Below are positions 43,910 to 51,957 of a DNA stretch of 64,000 bases, piece after piece. The translations under genes and the position numbers were made by a program. The stretch is from Paludibacter sp. (lineage in GTDB: Bacteria; Bacteroidota; Bacteroidia; Bacteroidales; Paludibacteraceae): assembly GCA_031292575.1 (NCBI GenBank), contig JARLGX010000002.1, positions 62,001 through 126,000 of the forward strand, read 5' to 3'. The notes below the pieces were generated by a model. It made no database searches, was not told the origin of the DNA, and worked only from the letters and a program-made list of their open reading frames with translations. Position 1 is the stretch's first letter; every line of letters starts with the position of its first letter.

Positions 43910-44278
43910 ATGAAACTTCTTGGAAATATCATTTGGCTACTTTTCGGTGGAATCATTATTTCCATCGAATACCTTATTTCGAGCATTCTTTTGATGGTAA
44001 CCATTATTGGAATTCCGTTCGGACTTCAAACGTTGAAATTAGCAATATTGGCTTTATGGCCTTTTGGTGCTGAAATAAGAATGAAACCTGGCAATCCGGG
44101 TTGTATTTCAACTTTAATGAATGTAATCTGGATTTTTATTGGTGGCATTTGGATAGCTCTGACTCATCTGGTTTTTGGTGTTCTGTTTGCTATTACTATT
44201 ATCGGAATTCCTTTTGCTTTGCAGCATTTCAAACTTGCTGCGTTGGCTTTGACTCCGTTTGGCCGGGAAATTGTATAA
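43910..44278 (+). CDS. YccF-domain inner membrane protein
   Basis: The 122-residue protein has two copies of a membrane hairpin with the signature IIGIPFGLQ/IIGIPFALQ and LxLxPFGxEI (NIIWLLFGG…WPFGAEI and NVIWIFIGG…TPFGREI). This is the YccF (DUF307) family, whose role is unknown. A LytTR-type regulator gene starts 17 bp after its stop. Confidence 0.85.
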   Translation: MKLLGNIIWLLFGGIIISIEYLISSILLMVTIIGIPFGLQTLKLAILALWPFGAEIRMKPGNPGCISTLMNVIWIFIGGIWIALTHLVFGVLFAITIIGIPFALQHFKLAALALTPFGREIV

Positions 44279-44295
44279 CTGATCAATAGAAAGTT

Positions 44296-45150
44296 ATGAT
44301 AAAAGAATACTTACACCAACCTTACCCGTTTGCTCAAAGCCGTTGGAAAGTGATCATTTCTATCAGTTTGTTCATTGCCTTTTTTATGCTGGTTTTTCAA
44401 CCGTTTGGTTTGTCATCCTACAATGACAAATTACGGATTTACTTTGAGGCTGGATATGGCGTAGTTACATTAGTAGTTTTAATATTTAATTTAATAGCAC
44501 TTCCTCTTTTAATTAAAGATTGGTTTTTAGTTCGCGAATGGAATGTTCTAAATCAAATTGTTTGGCAAATATGGATTCTGTTTTCAATTGGGTTAGTCAA
44601 TTTCCTTTATTCAACTGCCTTTCTTAGTTTTACAAATGGGTTTTATGCATTTCTTGTTTTTCAGCTCTACACACTTGTGGTAGGTGTGATACCAATTTTG
44701 ATCATTACAATTCTTCATCAAAATGCAATGCTTTCGCAGAACCTGAAGTTAGCCAATGAGATGAATAATGATTTGAATTCTACGAAAGAATTGCTTCAGT
44801 TGGATGAAAAAGTTTGTATTATGGCAGAGAATAACAAAGACAAACTGGAGGTAAATTTGTCCGATTTTATTTATATTGCCTCAACCGGAAATTACATCCA
44901 GATTTTCTTTCTGAAGGACAATGAATTAAAGAATGTATTGTTGCGGAATACCTTGAAACAAGCTGAAGAGCAGCTGAAGAATTGTCATTCAATCGTTAAA
45001 TGCCACAGGGCATTTTTGGTCAATAAAAATAAGATTGTTCGAGTAAAAGGTAATTCGCAAGGATTACGGTTGGTTTTGAATGATACGGATGAAGAAATCC
45101 CTGTTTCAAAAAGTTATTCAAAAGATTTGAAACAAGCTGTGAATAACTGA
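44296..45150 (+). CDS. Membrane-anchored LytTR-family DNA-binding regulator
   Basis: The 284-residue protein has four to five transmembrane segments in its first 150 residues (VIISISLFIAFFMLVFQPF, VVTLVVLIFNLIALPLL, WILFSIGLVNFLYSTAFL, VVGVIPILIITILHQ), a short helical linker, and a C-terminal LytTR domain (about 183-284: LEVNLSDFIYIASTGNYIQIFF, NCHSIVKCHRAFLVNKNKI). This one-component arrangement, without receiver domain, is frequent in Bacteroidota. Its target is unknown; the repeat protein gene downstream is a candidate. Confidence 0.88.
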   Translation: MIKEYLHQPYPFAQSRWKVIISISLFIAFFMLVFQPFGLSSYNDKLRIYFEAGYGVVTLVVLIFNLIALPLLIKDWFLVREWNVLNQIVWQIWILFSIGLVNFLYSTAFLSFTNGFYAFLVFQLYTLVVGVIPILIITILHQNAMLSQNLKLANEMNNDLNSTKELLQLDEKVCIMAENNKDKLEVNLSDFIYIASTGNYIQIFFLKDNELKNVLLRNTLKQAEEQLKNCHSIVKCHRAFLVNKNKIVRVKGNSQGLRLVLNDTDEEIPVSKSYSKDLKQAVNN

Positions 45151-45235
45151 TTATATATTCTTTTATCCCAAAAATGCCATTTTCGTCACTCACCTTTGTA
45201 TTTCATCACAAAAAACAGCCTTCTATCCCTAAAGT

Positions 45236-45266
45236 TTTGAAGCCAAAATGTTTTATAATATGTTTG
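45236..45266 (+). promoter_or_regulatory. Promoter of the membrane repeat-protein gene
   Basis: TTTG (45236-45239) and TATGTTTG (45259-45266) are separated by 19 bp, a full match to the Bacteroidota -33/-7 pattern, 56 bp before the ATG at 45322. Confidence 0.68.
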
Positions 45267-45321
45267 TATCGTAATTCAAGCGATTACAAATCAATTATAT
45301 AAACACTAAAAACTTTTTAAA

Positions 45322-45618
45322 ATGAAAAAACATTGGATTCTTTTACTTGCCACTACCTTGTTGATAGTTGGAGTAGTTTTAAATGCCATTTATGGTGGAC
45401 TTTTCAGTTCAGGTACACACAGTTTTAATTATTTTGCTGCCGGCGATTATGCCATGGGTGTTTTTGCTGCGGGTGAATTCTCAATTGGAATTTTCTCAGC
45501 AGGAATTTTCTCTGTCGGGATTTTTTCGATTGGAATTTTTAATGTAGGGCTTTATGCATTAGGATTTTTTCTGTTTGCGTGGAAGAAAAAATATCCAAAG
45601 TTAGGAGTAAATAACTAA
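45322..45618 (+). CDS. Small membrane protein with SxGIF five-residue repeats
   Basis: The 98-residue protein starts with a hydrophobic helix (HWILLLATTLLIVGVVLNAIYGG) and continues with about nine five-residue units of the form (A/S)xG(I/V)F between residues 39 and 84 (AAGDY, AMGVF, AAGEF, SIGIF, SAGIF, SVGIF, SIGIF, NVGLY, ALGFF). It ends in a basic tail (KKKYPKL). Similar hydrophobic pentapeptide-like proteins are known from other genomes without a function. The preceding gene encodes a LytTR regulator on the same strand. Confidence 0.72.
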   Translation: MKKHWILLLATTLLIVGVVLNAIYGGLFSSGTHSFNYFAAGDYAMGVFAAGEFSIGIFSAGIFSVGIFSIGIFNVGLYALGFFLFAWKKKYPKLGVNN

Positions 45619-45634
45619 GCGGATATATCTGTAA

Positions 45635-45686
45635 AACTAAGCGGATTTGATTTCAAATGAAGTCAAACCCGTTTAGTTGTTTTTTT
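45635..45686 (+). terminator. Intrinsic terminator after the membrane repeat-protein gene
   Basis: Arms 45635-45654 and 45659-45678 pair along about 20 positions with two G-U pairs and one mismatch around an AAAT loop, and a T-run (45680-45686) follows. AACTAAGCGG of the left arm is also present at 45613-45622, next to the stop codon. Confidence 0.8.
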
Positions 45687-45691
45687 GATTT

Positions 45692-46609
45692 TTAAATATC
45701 AATGCGCTTTTTCCCAACTCCATCGTCAACAATTACCTGTTCGGGAGGTAGTAATAAAACCGATGGATTATTGAGAATTTTTTCAAGCATTCGCATGGTT
45801 GAAGCATAATAAAAGCCGTCGCAAATACGCTCGTCAAGCACAAATTTCAACGTGATAGTTCGAACTGATTTTATTGTTCCATCGTTGTTTACAACATTCT
45901 TTTTTGTTTTTTTCCCCATGGATGCAAACATGCTGCAAGTTCCAAATTCGTACAAATGGTGGTAAATGGATTCAATGCCAATTGACCCAAGATTAGTCAG
46001 AAAAAGACTTGTGTGGAATGGGCTTGCTTCAAAGAAGAGCTTAGGCATGATGCCAATCTTGTCTAATAACTTTATAAAAAAAATGACCGAACGCAGTAGA
46101 ATATCAGGCAAATAACCCATAATTTTTGAAATAGAATCGGACGAGTTTTCCTGTCCTACTTGCTGATTGTTTTCCAGTTCCAGTTTGGTCTTTCTCACTA
46201 TGTCCTGCAAGGTGTCTGTAGGCAAAAAGTACGGTTTGACTACAGTTTCTTCACCTTCATCGGTCATCGAACGTTTAATGGCGATAGAGAAACTTACATG
46301 ATTGCGGGCAAATATTTTATTCCAAACAATAAAGCGGTTTATATATGGGCGTTGCGAGATGAGTCGAACCAGTGAAGCCATTACCACATGCATTAGAGAA
46401 AGATTTGGAATGTCCTCTTTGTGTTTCCGTATAAAATCTTCCACTGTGTCAATGGGAATCTTTACTTCAAAAAACACTTCTGAATCAACACGCTTTGGAA
46501 GAATAAATGGAACAACAGAAAAAAGCGGGTCAACTTTTCGTACCCGCCAACCATCATACCTATCGCCCAAACTCCAACGGTAATACTTCAATTTATTTAA
46601 TTTGTCCAT
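45692..46609 (-). CDS. 2-oxoacid dehydrogenase acyltransferase-fold protein without catalytic His
   Basis: The 305-residue protein has the CAT/E2 acyltransferase fold: FFEVKIPIDTVEDFI, YINRFIVWNKIFARNHVSFSIAI, TSLFLTNLGSIGIESIYHHL and TITLKFVLDERICDGFYYAS. In active enzymes the last segment contains H-R-x-x-D-G; here it is E-R-I-C-D-G (E260, D264), so the general base histidine is replaced. There is no lipoyl or peripheral-subunit-binding domain. It might be a stand-alone acyl carrier-binding or inactive relative. It is monocistronic and convergent with the repeat-protein gene. Confidence 0.78.
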   Translation of the reverse strand: MDKLNKLKYYRWSLGDRYDGWRVRKVDPLFSVVPFILPKRVDSEVFFEVKIPIDTVEDFIRKHKEDIPNLSLMHVVMASLVRLISQRPYINRFIVWNKIFARNHVSFSIAIKRSMTDEGEETVVKPYFLPTDTLQDIVRKTKLELENNQQVGQENSSDSISKIMGYLPDILLRSVIFFIKLLDKIGIMPKLFFEASPFHTSLFLTNLGSIGIESIYHHLYEFGTCSMFASMGKKTKKNVVNNDGTIKSVRTITLKFVLDERICDGFYYASTMRMLEKILNNPSVLLLPPEQVIVDDGVGKKRIDI

Positions 46610-46710
46610 TAATTCAGATATTTCAGTTTAAAAGTTTCAAAGATACGCATTTTTTATTAATGATTGCAACTTTGTGATTACTCCAATTCATTGGTTTCTA
46701 ATTAAACGAT

Positions 46711-48624
46711 TTACAATTTCCCTGTATAATTTAAACTTAGTTTCATGTTCTGATTTTCAACTACCTGTCCGTTATCTATCATAAATCGTATAACTTCCAA
46801 AACCTTAGCTTCCTTGAATGGAATTTTCTTTATTAAAGTGTTTATGGTCAATTCGTCCGTTGTTAGCCCTTGTCGTATTGCTAATTGAATGATTTCAAAA
46901 TCATCAGTTGAAACCTGAGTTTCTTTTTTCTTCAGGCAAATATCACATTTTCCGCAAGGTAGCGTGTTTTTTTCTCCAAAATAAGAGAGCAGCATCTGAC
47001 TCCGACAAATATTCTCTTCTTGTGCGTAATCCAGCACATTTTTTATCCTTAAAATATAGCGTTCACGACGATCATCGTAAGCTTCTTTGCCGAGTACAAT
47101 CCGTTCGGTGGCTTCACGTTCCCGAATAAATGTGAGGAAAGGCGTTTTCTTTCGTGGAATATATTGGATAATATGTTCTTTAGCCAAACCTACCAATTGT
47201 TCGTATACCTGATCATGTGTCCATTCCAGTCGTTTTGCCAGTGTGTCTTCGTTAATGGCAGCCAGGTCGGTAAACAAGCCGGTGTATGACCGGAGTAAGA
47301 TGTGAATCAATCGGTCTTGTTCTACAGTTTGTTTGGTTTTGTACAAATCATCTTTACCAATTATAAAAAGCACCCGTGACGAGCTGTCCTGTTCGTCGGT
47401 AAGTTCAATGTATCCAGCTTGTTGTAGTATTTTTAAACAATTGTATGAAATCAGAATGGGAAGTTTAAATTTGGTACAAAAATCGGCAATGTCAAAAGCA
47501 AAAACCTTATCCAATCCCGATCCAACGCCCACTTCTAAATAATTTCCCAATGCTTCGTATACTTTTACCACCATTTCCTTTCCGGGAAAACTATCCGAAA
47601 CGCGCTTCCGCATTTTTACGGCATCACCATTGTTGTAAAGTAAGACAGCATAGGCTTTTTGCTCATCCCTGCCGGCTCTACCGGCTTCCTGAAAGTATGC
47701 TTCCAACGAATCGGGTAAATCCATGTGCACAACCGTTCGTACTTCGGCTTTGTCTATTCCCATCCCGAAGGCATTGGTAGACACAATTACACGTGTTTCG
47801 CCCGATTTCCATCGGGCTTGCCTGGCATCTTTGGTTTCATTTTTTAGTCCGGCATGGAAATTTTCGGCCGGAATTCCATTTTGATTCAAAAAATCAGCAA
47901 TTTCTTTTGTCTTCTTTCGATTACGGACATAAACCACCGAAGTTCCCAAAACATTATTTAAAATTTTAAGTAGGTTTTCATCCTTATTTTCAGCCGTTCG
48001 TACCACGTAAGCAAGATTGGAGCGATGAAAACTTTTCTGAAAGAGATTTTTTTCTTTAAAATGAAGTTGAGTTTGAATATCTTCCACTACTTCGGGTGTG
48101 GCAGTGGCGGTAAGTGCCAATACAGGAACATTCGGCAAAAGCTCTCTGACCTCGGCAATGCGCAGGTAAGACGGACGAAAATCGTAGCCCCATTGCGAGA
48201 TGCAATGCGACTCGTCCACAGCAATCATACAAACTGTTGCTTGCTTGATTTTTTCCATGAAAATGGGCGTTGCCAAGCGTTCGGGCGAAACATAAAGGAA
48301 TTTATATGCTTCGAAAACGGCATTATCGAGTGTCAGTAGTATCTCATTGTGCGACATTCCCGAATAAATAGCTGCGGCAGCAATTCCAAGGGTTTTCAGG
48401 TTATCCACCTGGTCTTTCATTAGAGCAATAAGCGGTGTAACCACTACACAGAGTCCTTCCATGGCCAGCGTTGGCACTTGAAAAGTCAATGACTTGCCAC
48501 CACCCGTTGGCATCAATCCAAGCGTATCTTTTCCGGCAGCAATGCTACGGATAATATCGCCCTGAAGTTCGCGAAAGTTATCGTAGCCCCAGTATTGCTT
48601 TAGAATGTCGAGGTATTGTTGCAT
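46711..48624 (-). CDS. recQ: ATP-dependent DNA helicase RecQ
   Basis: RecQ unwinds DNA 3' to 5' during recombination and repair. The 637-residue protein has the Walker A motif LMPTGGGKS (K44), DESHCISQWGYDFRPSY (137-153), the C-terminal helicase motifs VIVSTNAFGMGIDKAEV and QEAGRAGRDEQ, and a zinc-binding site CRSQMLLSYFGEKNTLPCGKCDICL. The winged-helix region follows but no HRDC domain is seen, so it is a shorter form than E. coli RecQ; two RecQ forms are usual in Bacteroidota. Confidence 0.94.
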   Translation of the reverse strand: MQQYLDILKQYWGYDNFRELQGDIIRSIAAGKDTLGLMPTGGGKSLTFQVPTLAMEGLCVVVTPLIALMKDQVDNLKTLGIAAAAIYSGMSHNEILLTLDNAVFEAYKFLYVSPERLATPIFMEKIKQATVCMIAVDESHCISQWGYDFRPSYLRIAEVRELLPNVPVLALTATATPEVVEDIQTQLHFKEKNLFQKSFHRSNLAYVVRTAENKDENLLKILNNVLGTSVVYVRNRKKTKEIADFLNQNGIPAENFHAGLKNETKDARQARWKSGETRVIVSTNAFGMGIDKAEVRTVVHMDLPDSLEAYFQEAGRAGRDEQKAYAVLLYNNGDAVKMRKRVSDSFPGKEMVVKVYEALGNYLEVGVGSGLDKVFAFDIADFCTKFKLPILISYNCLKILQQAGYIELTDEQDSSSRVLFIIGKDDLYKTKQTVEQDRLIHILLRSYTGLFTDLAAINEDTLAKRLEWTHDQVYEQLVGLAKEHIIQYIPRKKTPFLTFIREREATERIVLGKEAYDDRRERYILRIKNVLDYAQEENICRSQMLLSYFGEKNTLPCGKCDICLKKKETQVSTDDFEIIQLAIRQGLTTDELTINTLIKKIPFKEAKVLEVIRFMIDNGQVVENQNMKLSLNYTGKL

Positions 48625-48843
48625 TTTATTTTCCGCTGATTAAGTGGATTGGAGATGAAAATAATCAAGTTTAGCGAAAACAAAAATACGAATAAGATTT
48701 TAATAAACCTCGAATGAGCATCAAGCTCATTCAAGAGTTTAGCGTTTCTTTTTATAAACAATAGTGGGAATGCGATTTTGACCCGCATCCCCACTAAACC
48801 TATAAATGCAAGGAAACAATTTTGTTTCCTCTTTATCTGTTAT

Positions 48844-49026
48844 TTAATTCTCTTTTACTTCTTTCAATACTTGCTGAACATCTTCGGTACAGCTTCCGCA
48901 GGCTTTATCCAAATGAAACTCTTTGTTTATCTGATCCGTTGTTTTCAAGCCTTTTTCTTTGATTGCGTGTTCAATTGTAGACCGATGTACATCATTGCAA
49001 CCGCAAATAATAGGATCTCCTGTCAT
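48844..49026 (-). CDS. BFD-like [2Fe-2S] protein
   Basis: The 60-residue protein has the bacterioferritin-associated ferredoxin-like arrangement: C8 and C10 (IICGCNDV) and C43, C46 (ACGSCTEDV), which bind a [2Fe-2S] cluster. It resembles the (2Fe-2S)-binding domain found alone or in NirB/nitrite reductase-like proteins. It stands alone; its partner is unknown. Confidence 0.82.
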   Translation of the reverse strand: MTGDPIICGCNDVHRSTIEHAIKEKGLKTTDQINKEFHLDKACGSCTEDVQQVLKEVKEN

Positions 49027-49212
49027 GATTATAATTATTTAGTTTAACAATGTCCAAACTCTGTTTTTTTGTTTGGATACAGCATAACAATCTATATTTA
49101 AAATGGTTTTGGTTATTGAAGTATTTTAAATGATATGGAGGATAAATTATACAAAAGCCGAAATGAGAATAATTTCATTCCGGCTTTATTTTGGTTATTT
49201 AAAGTGTTTATT

Positions 49213-50451
49213 TTACTTTCTGCTTTCCATCAAAACTACACCATTCACTGCATCCCTGCCGTATTTTGAAACTAATTCTTTCGTGATTTCTTTGGTTGTT
49301 GGCTGCAGTACTTTATATGAAGTAAGGTTGAGATAATTAAGCCAATCCAAATTAAAAGAAGAAGGCAATCTTACTCCATCTTGTAATATGATTGTTTTTG
49401 CATTTGGTTCCCATTGTTTTTCAGCTTTGGGAATGTCTAATTTGAAATTAACCGGTACGGTAACATAAAAACTTGTTTTTTGTCCGCATTTTGCACCCGG
49501 AATCCAATTAGGCATTGATTTAATTATCCTCATTGCTTCTCTATCCAGAAAATAGTCAACTGATCTAATCACTTGTGGTTCACTTATTTTTCCAGTCGAA
49601 TCTACTAAAAACCGGACGATTACTTTGCCCTGTGTTTTTGTTTCTTTAGCAGAAAAAGGATATTGAATGCTATCAGCAATATAAGTCATCATTTTAGCTA
49701 CACCTCCCTGAAATTCGGGCCTGTAAGTTGTTTCTTTACAACCTTCACCATCATCTTTCACCTTATTTATTGTTGTATCTGCATAAGCATATTCAATTTC
49801 TCCTTTTTTGCTTGTAATCAAAATTACTCCATCGGCTGCTTGTTTTCCGTACTTCGACATCAACTTTGACTTTTCTTCTTTGGGAAATGGTTTAAAAACT
49901 GTAATCGAAGCCAGCTTTTCTGGATTTAATATATTCACATTGAAATTTTCGGGCATTTTTACATTATCGATAATAACAAGTGTCTTTTCGTTCGGTATCC
50001 ATGCATCTTCCGGAGAAACTCCTTTAAAAGTGATTGGTAAAATTCGGTATATCGAAACTTTTTCGCCATTTTGTTCACCGGGAGTCCAATCGGGCAACAG
50101 ACCTATAACCCGCAAAGCTTCGCTATCAAGGCTTGCTGAAACACCCTTTAGTATTTTAGCACCTTCCACTTTCCCTGTTTTACTAACAACAAACTGAACG
50201 ATTACTTTTCCAGATTCATTTTTTTTCTGGGCTTCGACCGGATAACTGATTGTTTTGTTCAAGAAACTTACCAATTCTTTTTCTCCTCCGGGAAATTGAG
50301 GCATTTTTTCGGCAAATGTATATACAGAATCCTTCGCGACCTGCAAGTTTTGATTCGTTTGTGAATTGCTCGAAACGGTAAAAGCCAAAAACAATGCTAA
50401 GAATAAAGATGGTTTGAGAAACCAGTTAGTGGTTATTTTTGAAAAATGCAT
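49213..50451 (-). CDS. Periplasmic protein with two TonB C-terminal domain/plug-like modules
   Basis: I start it at 50451 (MHFSKITTNWF…), which opens into a signal peptide; the in-frame extension upstream is basic and unlike one. After the signal (about 1-30) come two tandem modules, each a TonB C-terminal-like domain (EKMPQFPGGEKELVSFLN…YRILPITFKG; PEFQGGVAKMMTYIAD…VPVNFKL) followed by a short plug-like segment ending SKYGKQAADGVILITSKK and SKYGRDAVNGVVLMESRK. The same module occurs once at the C-terminus of the BlaR-like protein. There is no inner-membrane anchor besides the signal. It may bind outer-membrane partners; the function is unknown. Confidence 0.8.
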   Translation of the reverse strand: MHFSKITTNWFLKPSLFLALFLAFTVSSNSQTNQNLQVAKDSVYTFAEKMPQFPGGEKELVSFLNKTISYPVEAQKKNESGKVIVQFVVSKTGKVEGAKILKGVSASLDSEALRVIGLLPDWTPGEQNGEKVSIYRILPITFKGVSPEDAWIPNEKTLVIIDNVKMPENFNVNILNPEKLASITVFKPFPKEEKSKLMSKYGKQAADGVILITSKKGEIEYAYADTTINKVKDDGEGCKETTYRPEFQGGVAKMMTYIADSIQYPFSAKETKTQGKVIVRFLVDSTGKISEPQVIRSVDYFLDREAMRIIKSMPNWIPGAKCGQKTSFYVTVPVNFKLDIPKAEKQWEPNAKTIILQDGVRLPSSFNLDWLNYLNLTSYKVLQPTTKEITKELVSKYGRDAVNGVVLMESRK

Positions 50452-50621
50452 AATGAAAATTTTATGTGTTTTTTGTGCTAAATAATAATCGAATAAAAAT
50501 CCGGCAGGCTTTTTTCTAAAGCGGTAGCAAATGTATAAATAATTTTTCAGTTTAACCACGAAAAATGAAAAGCAGGAAAGAACATTGATTCAATCTTGCT
50601 TATTTGTTTTTAGTGTCACAA

Positions 50622-51896
50622 CTAATATTTCGTTTTCGCTTGTTCAAGGTCTTCTTTTAATTCATTCATTCTGGCTTGGGTTGCATTGTAATACGAAGCT
50701 GTTTGGGGCGAATTTGATGAATCAGCTTTTGCATTTGAACGGGTTGCCATAAAAAGATTGTAATACTTCATAGCTTCTTCGGGCTTTTTCAGCGTATTAT
50801 CATAAATACTGCCAATAGTATATAAACCAAGCCTATAACCGGGAAGGCACTGACAGCACAACTTCAGGTATTTGATTTCTTCTGTTGGTTTATTGAGCCG
50901 ATTGTAAGCTTGAGAAATGTTATAATAATAATTGAACAGAACTGAATCATTCGGAATCAACATAGTGAGTCCTTTGCTTAAAACCTGAATACCTTTTTGC
51001 TGGTGGCCACTAAAAATGGCCGATTTACCAAGATAATAATACATACCAATGTTACTGGAATCTTTATTATATGCGCGGTTTAACTGATCAAAAGCTGAAA
51101 TGTAATCCTGAATGGCAAAATACGATGCTCCGAGGTAATAATTAGTCAAAAACGAGCTATCGCCTTGCTGGAATAATTTATTCAACCGATAAATAGCCCG
51201 TTCGTAATTTTTATTCAGGCAAAGTCCAATTCCGTTATATTGGTTTATAACCTGATTTGACGAATCGGAAAGAATAAAACGATTGGTTGAATTTATCAAA
51301 TCAGTATATTTTTCAGCGTGAAGGTAAATCCCTGACAGTTTACTCAGTGTATTGTAATCTTCAGGATTAGAAATAACCGCTTTTTTGTAATAATAAATTG
51401 CAGAGTCTGTTTTTGATAATTGTGCAAAACAATCACCAAGAACCGGAAATAAGAAAGGCAACGAATCTTTTTCTAAAATTGAATGAGCTAACTGTATGGT
51501 TTGCTTCCAATCTTTCAGTTTATAGTTGATATTTAAATAGTTTAACTGTGCAAACCGATTGGTGGGATTTGACTGCAATGCCATGAAATAGTATAATTTT
51601 GACTTGCTGAAATTCCCTACTTGCTGATAACAATCTGCCAATTCATTGACCGCTGAATTATTAGAGATGTCATGTTTGACAAGTTCCTCTAAAAGCACAA
51701 TTGCGTCATTATACAGGGCGATATTCTTGAAACATTTAGCTTTCAAAAGATCCATTTCCGGTGTTTTCCTTTCTTTAGCAATCAATTTGATAGCCTGCTC
51801 GTAATCATAAGTTTTCAGGGCATTCTGAATGGCATTGTTTTGAGCCTGAATGCCAATTGAACAACAAATCAACAATCCAACGATGACTTTTTTCAT
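50622..51896 (-). CDS. TPR-repeat protein, exported
   Basis: The 424-residue protein has a signal peptide (MKKVIVGLLICCSIGIQA) and about eight to ten tetratricopeptide repeats (AALYNDAIVLLEELVKHDISN-type helices; FSKSKLYYFMALQSNPTN, KTDSAIYYYKKAVISNPED, PEEAMKYYNLFMATRS). It should work as a protein-binding scaffold in the periplasm. It lies between the BlaR-like gene and the TonB-module gene on the same strand, so all four BlaI-to-TonB genes may be co-transcribed. Confidence 0.82.
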   Translation of the reverse strand: MKKVIVGLLICCSIGIQAQNNAIQNALKTYDYEQAIKLIAKERKTPEMDLLKAKCFKNIALYNDAIVLLEELVKHDISNNSAVNELADCYQQVGNFSKSKLYYFMALQSNPTNRFAQLNYLNINYKLKDWKQTIQLAHSILEKDSLPFLFPVLGDCFAQLSKTDSAIYYYKKAVISNPEDYNTLSKLSGIYLHAEKYTDLINSTNRFILSDSSNQVINQYNGIGLCLNKNYERAIYRLNKLFQQGDSSFLTNYYLGASYFAIQDYISAFDQLNRAYNKDSSNIGMYYYLGKSAIFSGHQQKGIQVLSKGLTMLIPNDSVLFNYYYNISQAYNRLNKPTEEIKYLKLCCQCLPGYRLGLYTIGSIYDNTLKKPEEAMKYYNLFMATRSNAKADSSNSPQTASYYNATQARMNELKEDLEQAKTKY

Positions 51897-51957
51897 AAGG
51901 TATCAGCATTACGAAATTCTGTGCCGATTGGTTGCATCGACACAGAATTTGAGGGTT

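Noticed and set aside
48762-48796. Terminator between recQ and the BFD-like gene
   Set aside because: A 13-bp stem with one mismatch exists but no clear T-run follows on either strand, so I did not list it.
49213-50451. Classical TonB energy transducer
   Set aside because: There is no N-terminal inner-membrane anchor with proline-rich linker, and two TonB-like domains are in tandem, so it is not a standard TonB.
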